Below are positions 57,558-64,000 of a DNA stretch of 64,000 nucleotides, piece after piece. This DNA is from Corylus avellana (Eukaryota; Streptophyta; Magnoliopsida; Fagales; Betulaceae). The notes beneath the pieces were generated by a model, which was not told the origin of the DNA, ran no database searches, and saw only the letters and a list, made by a program, of their open reading frames with translations. How positions within the stretch are numbered: position 1 is the stretch's first letter; each line of letters starts with the position of its first letter. The stretch is from contig NC_081551.1 of the NCBI RefSeq assembly GCF_901000735.1, forward strand, positions 8,884,101-8,948,100. Reading direction: 5' to 3'. The translations under genes were made by a program, and so were the position numbers.

Positions 57558-58190
57558 AAACAATGTAACACCACAATATCTATAAAAAAATAATAATAAA
57601 TTAAAACAATATCGCACTACAGTCTCACATTAGAAAGATGAATAACCTGCATAGAGTAGATTATAAAGACACTCATGGGTCCTAAGTCTCATATTAGTTC
57701 CTTAATTAATAGGTGAGATTAGACTTTATAAGTGATTCTAGGGATCTTCAAACTGACTAGTCATTTTAGAGTGATAGCGCAATTGTGCAGATATGACTAG
57801 AGCTTTCTCTAGATTGTTACAAATGGTATTAAAGCAACCTAGTAACACAATGTTGTACTGGAATATTGCATGCTGTGACCCTGACCAGAATGTAAAAGAT
57901 TTAAGGAGGAGTTTGGAATCTCCAAACTAACTAGTCATTTTAGAGTGATAGCGCAGTCGCGCAGATGTGACTAGAGCTTTCTCTAGAATATTACAAATGG
58001 TATTAAAGCAACCTAGTAACACAATGTTGTACTGGAATATTGCATGCTGTGACCCTGACTAGAATGTAAAAGATTTAAGGGGAGTTTGGGGGGGGGGTGG
58101 GTTTGTAACTCCTTAGTCTTATATTGGGAATATGAGTAATCCACATGGAATGGATAGTATATAAAAACACTCATAGGTACTAAGTGTTAA
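57558..58190 (+). mobile_element. TRIM-like element with tandemly duplicated interior
   Basis: TGTAACACCACAATATC marks an LTR-like start and GATTGTTACA (57811-57820) its end, followed by ATGGTATTAAAGC, a degraded tRNA-iMet primer site. A unit of 174 bp starting AAACT(G/A)ACTAGTCATTTT at 57750 is repeated at 57924. TTTGTAACTCCTTAGTC at about 58110 begins a second, truncated LTR-like block (ATCCACATGGAATGGATA). Non-coding. Confidence 0.55.
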
Positions 58191-58379
58191 CAACTTTGCC
58201 AATTATCACGACATTATCTCTACGGCAGATTCGCATATCTCCTATTCTATTAACAATGCAAAGATAAAAGAGTCCATCTCCATAGCAGCCTCTACAAGAT
58301 AGGATAACATCAACTTTCTATTATCTTATTATCCTATAGCTCTCTAGACATTTGAAATTGTATAGGTTTAAATTTCAAA

Positions 58380-58768
58380 GAGGAAACTACTTTTTTCCCC
58401 CATGAACTACAACGCCTTGGCATTTTCCTTTCATGAACTACCAATTATGACACTCGACCCCATGAAGTACTATTTTGTGTTAAAAAGTCTCATTCCGTCA
58501 GTCAAAGGCATTAACTTAGATGGTCTACCCGTCACTTTGCCCCCATTTACTACAATTCATTGTCACTTTGCCTCCATGAACTACAATGCATTGTCACTTT
58601 GACCGTCTGAGTTAACGCCTTTGATTGACGGAATAGGCCTTTGACTGGCAGAAGGGAGATTTTGGACACAAAATGGTAGTTCATAGAGATCGGTTGTCAC
58701 AGTTGGTAGTTCATGAGGACAAAGTGAAAATGTGTTGTAGTTCATTGGGGGCAAAAGGTAATTTTCCC
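58380..58768. mobile_element. Mutator-like foldback MITE (389 bp)
   Basis: GAGGAAACTACTTTTTTCCC at left pairs with GGGGGCAAAAGGTAATTTTC at right. Repeated CATGAACTACAA/TTGTAGTTCAT blocks extend the fold. A perfect 9-bp duplication AATTTCAAA is at 58371-58379 and 58769-58777. It is related in style to 41442-41799. Confidence 0.82.
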
Positions 58769-58885
58769 AATTTCAAATGTTATATNNNNNNNNNNNNNNN
58801 NNNNNNNNNNNNNNNNNNNNNNNNNNNNNNNNNNNNNNNNNNNNNNNNNNNNNNNNNNNNNNNNNNNNNNNNNNNNNNNNNNNNN

Positions 58886-60820
58886 GTCGGTAGGGTGGGC
58901 AGGGAAGTGGGTTTTCTCTTGAATGAGAGAAATTGGGTTTTGTTACCTGTGGGTGGCGGAGCAGCAGCATAGGAATCCGTCGGTGGGGTTTGGCAGTTGT
59001 CAGCGGTGCTCGGCGGAGCAGTGGCTCTACGGGTGGCGGTGAGCATGGGTTTTACGATTGAAGGGGAAAAGGATGGGTTTTGCCGATGGATTACTTGGGG
59101 ATAACGGGTACAATCGTGTGTTTTCATTCTTATTTGATTTTGCGTAATATTTTGATGTGTCTAATTTTTATTAGAGGGCACAAATGACTTAGCTTGTGTG
59201 ATGTCCTTATAGAAGTTATTCTCGTATGGAAATCATCCAGAAATTTAAGGAGTCTACTACACTACTTTTATTTGTAGAAGAATCTCTGTTCTTTTAGTCA
59301 ATTAAAGCCATCAAGGGTTGTGGTTCAATGGTCCCAAGTAATCCCCATGTGGTTAGACATACACAAAGATATGGGTTTAACTCCAGTAATGAGAATCTTC
59401 ATAACTAATTAATGTAAACCACATTGGATTCCACTTATGTACGAATATGATTGGATCTAGTTATGACTTAATTCGGCTTGAAGTAGCAAATGCGGTCACC
59501 GTATAGGCCTTCTTATGTCATTGGTTTCTAGTAGACAGTTGCTACTATAGTTACGTCTAGATAGAGTAGCTACTTTGATTGCCTATTTTTGTGTTTTTTT
59601 TTTTTATTAAAAGTAAAAATAAATAAATGCTAAAAAGACCTCACCCTTTTTTTTGTTCCTCCCTATTTTGTGTTTTGCTTTATTCTCTTGATATCCTGAC
59701 TTCCATGGAGGTTCTAATTTTTGGAAAAGTATATATACCCCGCTCAAGGGGCACGCCAGCGTAATTTTTATTTATTTATTTATAATTAAAAATTAAAAAA
59801 AAAATAAAAATTAGTTGGTGTGCCTAGCACGCCAGCGTGCTGTATATCATGGTCCCCCGGCTCCCCCCGCTCAAACTTACACCTAATTTGCAATGTTCCT
59901 CCAAATCAAAGTTTGCATTAATGTCTTCTCCCCCAATTTACCAAAAATAAATATTCCTATAAATTTGAAAAAAATAAAAGAAAAGAAAAAAACAAATAAA
60001 AATAAAAAAGGGAGAGGGGACTCAAAGAAGGGGTGGCCAAAACCACGTTTAAATGGCCAGGGGTGGCCGGCCAAAGGCTGTGGTTCGACTATCCCTCTTC
60101 CTGTCCTTTAATTTTTAGTTTTTAATATATTTTCTGAATTATTTTATTTTTGTTATTTAAGAAGACATTACACATTAAGTATTAATTTGAAGAGGTATGT
60201 GAAATTTTTCCTTTCTAATTATTTGTTCCATTTGTCAAGGAGCTCACGTAAATCTCAGTTTTTCTTAAATCATTATTTTTTTCCCCCCACAATTTCCACT
60301 ATTTGACAACTGTATCATTAAATAAGAAAATTATGTTACAACTCTCTTGGGCTTTTTTGGCCTCTTAACATGTGAGTCCCAATTTTTAATTTGATAAAAT
60401 TAAAACCCGTGCTTTGTCATATTTTACATCAAATAAATTACATAAAAATACAATGATAACTCTCTGATCGAAAAATAAATAAATGCCAGCACGGCTAGGT
60501 GACTATTGTTACTCAACCATGACTGGGTGCTGTCAACCAGTCCCAACCATCTTTTTTTATGCTTTTCTGCCCTTTTCACTTTTTTAATTTTTAATTTGAA
60601 AGGTATAATAATTGTATTTTCATATAATTCCTGGTATCTATTTGGCAGAAAACACTAATGGAGATCTCAATTTGCAAATACTGAAAGCACGGGTCTTGAT
60701 TTAATCAAATTGAAAACTGGGGCCTCAGTGTCAAAATTTACAAAAGCATGAGAGGGTCATGACATAATTTCTCTAAATAAATAAGAAGGGAAGGAACTTG
60801 AATCATCCCACATCGGCCAG

Positions 60821-60857
<37 letters not shown>

Positions 60858-61425
60858 TTATGGTTACTTTAGAAAGTGAACCAGAAGCAGATAAACAGGG
60901 CAACATTCAAATACTAACATGAGCTTCTCATCAATGAAATGATTCACAAGTTCTGTACGTGTTACATTTCACCTATGTATCCCTATACATGTTTCTCTCT
61001 CTCTCTCTCTCTCTCATGGTTGAATGTGTAGTATCTGTGATTAACAACAAAACAATTATGGAATTCAAGAAAAAAGTTTGTAACTGTAAATCAATTTATA
61101 TATCTTGAAATTGTCAGAAAAACCTGTCAGGAAGCAAGTTCAAACTTCACAAGAAAACTGCTTGGATGCCAAAAATTGAAGGCTGATGATATCTGAACTG
61201 CAGTGCTCTTTGAGCTCAGAGGTACACCAGCTTGACATCCCACTCACCCATGTCAAGGAAACAATTTCATGTGAACTTCACAAGCTGTCAATCCAGTCAT
61301 GCCCACAATGTGATCACTGATTCAAATCTCTCATTGCATGACTGCTAAGAAGTACTTCAAGTGAACTCTTGAAAATTCAAGCCTAATTTTTCTCATTATG
61401 CAAAATCTGGAACTTTCCAAAGAAG
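58886..61425. other. Interval without a supported gene
   Basis: Just after the gap (58786-58885) is a GC-richer stretch (to about 59110) of unknown origin. At 59746-59845 a pair of GCACGCCAGCGT motifs flanks AT-rich sequence. At about 60345-60770 GGG.CTTTTTTGGCC and CCGTGCTTT/GAAAGCACGG suggest a foldback repeat. A 29-bp T-run lies near 60828-60856 and (TC)n near 60995-61013. Confidence 0.45.
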
Positions 61426-63099
61426 TTATGAGCTGTGTGAACACCAGGAGGGAGAGCCATTGTTCTGCAAGTGTGGACATGGCATTGGAAGCACCTTACT
61501 GGAAAATCCTGAAACAAATTCACACTTCCATGTCCTGGATGGAGCTAAGCCAAGAAGTGTGACATTTTTAAAGCATATCTCTTCAAATATTGCATCCTCA
61601 ATGCCCTCCAGTACGGGTGCTTTTGTTGAATTTAAACTGAGCAGATTACTTATAAAAATACCCTTCACTTTGGGGACAGCTTTGGGATTCCATCCTTCAT
61701 CAGGGTGGTCATTAGAGCCTCTACTGAACCTTATGGGTATCTTGACTCTCTCCATGGTTATGTTGCTAAAACTGATATTTGCTATATATCCCCCTCTACC
61801 TTTATCTGATTTTATACGCACCCCAGCTGCTGAATCCCAAACATGCAAATCCTCAACAGTTACATTTGAAATTCCACCGGACATCTCGCTACCAATTCCG
61901 ACCCCAGAACATGTCGGCGTAGTGCCAGAAACTCTCCTGACAATAATGTTGGAACTTGGACGGGACATGGCGATACCATATTGATCCCAACCACTCTTTA
62001 CTGCTACAAGATCATCCCCACTCTCTATATAACAGTCTTCAATGCATACATTGGTGCTTGAGTCTGCACCATTAAATCAGAAGTTAAAGCTCAAGAAAAG
62101 TATGTTTTACTCTCTTTTTTCTCTAACAGGACATAAGAAACTTAATGCAATGCAGCGTACAAAGATCGCAAGAATAGAAATGACATAACATACCTGGATC
62201 TATACCATCTGTATTTGGTGCGTTGAGAGGAGCCAAGATTGTCATGTCTTTGATAACAACATTACTGAAACAAATACACAGAAAATAGTTAGTACATCTA
62301 AAGCATAACATGTCAAAGTAGCAGGGCAGAAAAACCAAGTGAATTCTCTCTAATTCATTTGAGATTATAGTGTTTCATCTTCTATCGCAAGCTCTGAATA
62401 AAGATTATCATGCGGTAGGGATGGCAATTTGCGTTCGTATGTCGAATTCGTGTTGTGTCGATACATGAATATAAAACTATATAGGTTAACCTAACTCGTT
62501 AATTTCATGTTGGATTTGCGGCAGGTCTGCTGGTTGTGTGAAAAATTGTCAATCTTAAATGTCGTATGTCAGGTTCGGGTCTTGTCGAGACATAGGTATA
62601 AGATTATATAAGTCAACTATAACCTAACTCAATTTCAACTTGTTACTTTCGGGTTAAATTCGTGTCAAATTTGCAGGTTATTTCAAAAATTGCCAGCTCT
62701 AACATGCAAGGATGAGGCTATATCTTCTGGGACACTTAGTGAGATGATACGGGACAGCAACCATGGTTTCGCTATCTTACATTAAACCAACACGCCTATC
62801 TTTTTAGCTCAAGAGAATTGGATCTTATATTATATCGCTGTTGGATATTACTAACCAATAAGCAGCATCTCAGGTCAACAAAATTATCATGTACAGAAGA
62901 AATAGAAAAAAACATGATAGGAATAACTGGGGACAGGGGACACTGAACCTGCAGTAAACGGGATGAATGGTCCAAAAGGGAGAATTGAGGAAAGTGAGAT
63001 TTGAGATGAGAATGTTGTGAGAGTTCATTAGCTCAACCAGGTGGCCTCTGGTATGCTCCAATGTTCTGTTCCACCAAAGTTCCCACCACATCCTCCCCT
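61426..63099 (-). CDS. Probable polygalacturonase (GH28), 3' exons
   Basis: Three minus-strand exons: 63099-62949 (open at the gap), 62264-62194 and 62063-61426 (stop TGA region at 61426-61428), all GT-AG. They encode the right-handed beta-helix core of a GH28 protein: MWWELWWNRTLEHTRGHLVE, SNLTFLNSPFWTIHPVYC, NTDGID with catalytic Asp, ESGDDLVAVKSGWDQYG, CSGVGIGSEMSGG in place of the classical GHG site, GVRIKSDKGRGGY (the RIK site), and a Cys-rich C-terminus. This matches the plant clade of probable polygalacturonases without the canonical His motif. GH28 enzymes hydrolyse pectin in the wall; activity of this clade is less certain. The 5' exons and signal peptide are lost in the 100-N gap. 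A hAT-like MITE sits in the first visible intron. Confidence 0.9.
62416..62701. mobile_element. hAT-like MITE (286 bp) in polygalacturonase intron
   Basis: TAGGGATGGCAATTTGCG at left and, reverse complemented, TAGAGCTGGCAATTTTTG at right are terminal inverted repeats. The 8-bp flanks TCATGCGG (62408-62415) and ACATGCAA (62702-62709) share five central bases, a decayed hAT-size duplication. The core repeats CGTGT/GTGTCG phrases. Confidence 0.6.
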
Positions 63100-63199
63100 N
63101 NNNNNNNNNNNNNNNNNNNNNNNNNNNNNNNNNNNNNNNNNNNNNNNNNNNNNNNNNNNNNNNNNNNNNNNNNNNNNNNNNNNNNNNNNNNNNNNNNNN
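63100..63199. other. 100-N assembly gap between two truncated genes
   Basis: The polygalacturonase-like gene loses its 5' exons here and the receptor kinase loses its 3' exons here, both on the minus strand. The real distance is unknown. Confidence 0.99.
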
Positions 63200-63254
63200 A
63201 AATTAAAAAACAAATAAACTTAACTTATAAAAAAAAAAGTTAAAGCATACTTAC

Positions 63255-64000
63255 TGTGTTCCAATAATCTTAGTGGTCTCGGAATCAATTTGATCTCCTC
63301 CAAATGATCTAGCCACACCAAAGTCCGAAATTTTTGGATTCATATTGTTATCCAAAAGAATATTGCTAGCTTTGAGATCCCTATGGATAATTCTTAGTCT
63401 AGAGTCTTCATGAAGATAGAGAAGCCCTTTAGCAATGCCACGAATAATGTTTAGGCGCTTATGCCAATCTAGTAATTTACTCTTTGCTTGATCTGTCCAA
63501 TTTCACATGTATGTTAGTACATACCTTGCTAAATTTTCAACAAACAATTTTTTTGATGAAAGAGGATAAGAGTAAACACGAATCCGCTAAATCAAGTAAA
63601 GGTCAAGGTACAAACCAAAAATAAAGGAGTCCAAGCTTTTGTTGGGCATGTATTCATAGATTAGCATGTTTTCATTTTCTTGAATGCAACAACCAAGAAG
63701 CTTTACAAGATTACGATGTTGAAGTTTGGCAATCAATATAACTTCATTTTTTAACTCGTTCAATCCTTGTCCAGAATTCTTTGAAAGTCTCTTCACAGCT
63801 ATATCTTTCCCTTCCGGCAATGTACCCTGAAAATCAAATTGTCGGTATATTTTGGAATTGAATAAAATATAACTCAACTAGTTATGTTATTATTTACCTT
63901 GTACACAGGTCCAAAGCCACCTTCTCCTAGCTTGTTATTGTTTGAAAAATTATTTGTCGCATTAATTATGACCGCCAGATCAAATAATATCGCTAACTCC
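63255..64000 (-). CDS. Receptor-like Ser/Thr kinase (G-type lectin S-receptor-like), partial kinase domain
   Basis: Three exons on the minus strand: 64000-63898, 63826-63616 and 63492-63255, with GT-AG borders in matching phase. They encode the kinase N-lobe and catalytic loop: [20 protein letters not shown] (Gly loop), [16 protein letters not shown] (Lys), [60 protein letters not shown] (HRD) and [15 protein letters not shown] (DFG). The sequence type matches SD1/G-type lectin S-receptor-like kinases or the close cysteine-rich receptor kinases, which sit in the plasma membrane. The extracellular and membrane parts lie beyond the window; the activation-loop-to-C-terminus exons fall in the gap to the left. 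Catalytic residues seen are intact. Confidence 0.9.

Overview
This is plant nuclear DNA, most likely from a woody eudicot; the sequence alone does not fix the species. The evidence is AT-rich intergenic sequence, GT-AG spliced genes with plant-specific homologues, Ty1/copia, Ty3/gypsy, LINE, SINE, TRIM, CACTA and MITE families typical of plants, and a fossil pararetrovirus. There are seven N runs. Six are exactly 100 bases, the usual placeholder for a gap of unknown size, and one is 45 bases.

Layout. 1-4,200: CACTA and gypsy debris. 4,204-10,474 (+): the last three exons of a Golgi GDP-mannose transporter (GONST1-like). Their first intron holds a complete Ty1/copia element (4,352-9,626, 5-bp target duplication) placed 31 bp after the splice donor. 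10,475-22,900: intergenic, with a tRNA-derived SINE, a decayed LINE, a truncated Athila/Tat-type gypsy element (minus strand) and chromovirus-like LTR debris. 22,988-25,582 (+): a complete two-exon PEN-2 gene (gamma-secretase subunit) with a 5'-truncated LINE in its intron. 25,583-30,640: TRIM, SINEs, a foldback MITE and a LINE RNase H remnant. 30,640-35,474 and 44,637-46,761: two copies of one segment in direct orientation. The first copy alone carries a roughly 2.8-kb rearranged endogenous pararetrovirus at an AT repeat. 36,527-38,753 (-): a decayed phospholipase D beta/gamma 3' end with a solo LTR in one intron. 38,905-44,536: nested transposons (a copia remnant broken by CACTA and MITE insertions, then a CACTA left half with a GATCGATC-rich tandem array). 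50,158-51,513: a complete non-autonomous CACTA element. 56,290-57,065 (-): a broken SWIM/MULE-domain gene fragment. 57,350-58,768: MITEs and a TRIM. 61,426-63,099 (-): 3' exons of a GH28 polygalacturonase-like gene. 63,255-64,000 (-): part of a receptor-like kinase gene, separated from the polygalacturonase only by a 100-N gap.

The host genes (GONST1-like, PEN-2, polygalacturonase-like, receptor kinase) are unrelated housekeeping or cell-wall/signalling genes and form no operon or evident cluster. Most of the window is a record of transposon, retrovirus-like and duplication events. I found no convincing new multi-gene system. The observations most worth following are the pararetrovirus insertion present in only one copy of the duplicated segment, the nonsense pattern in the copia element, the GCGATCGAGCGC-type motif shared by unrelated LTR elements, and several gene-truncating assembly gaps.
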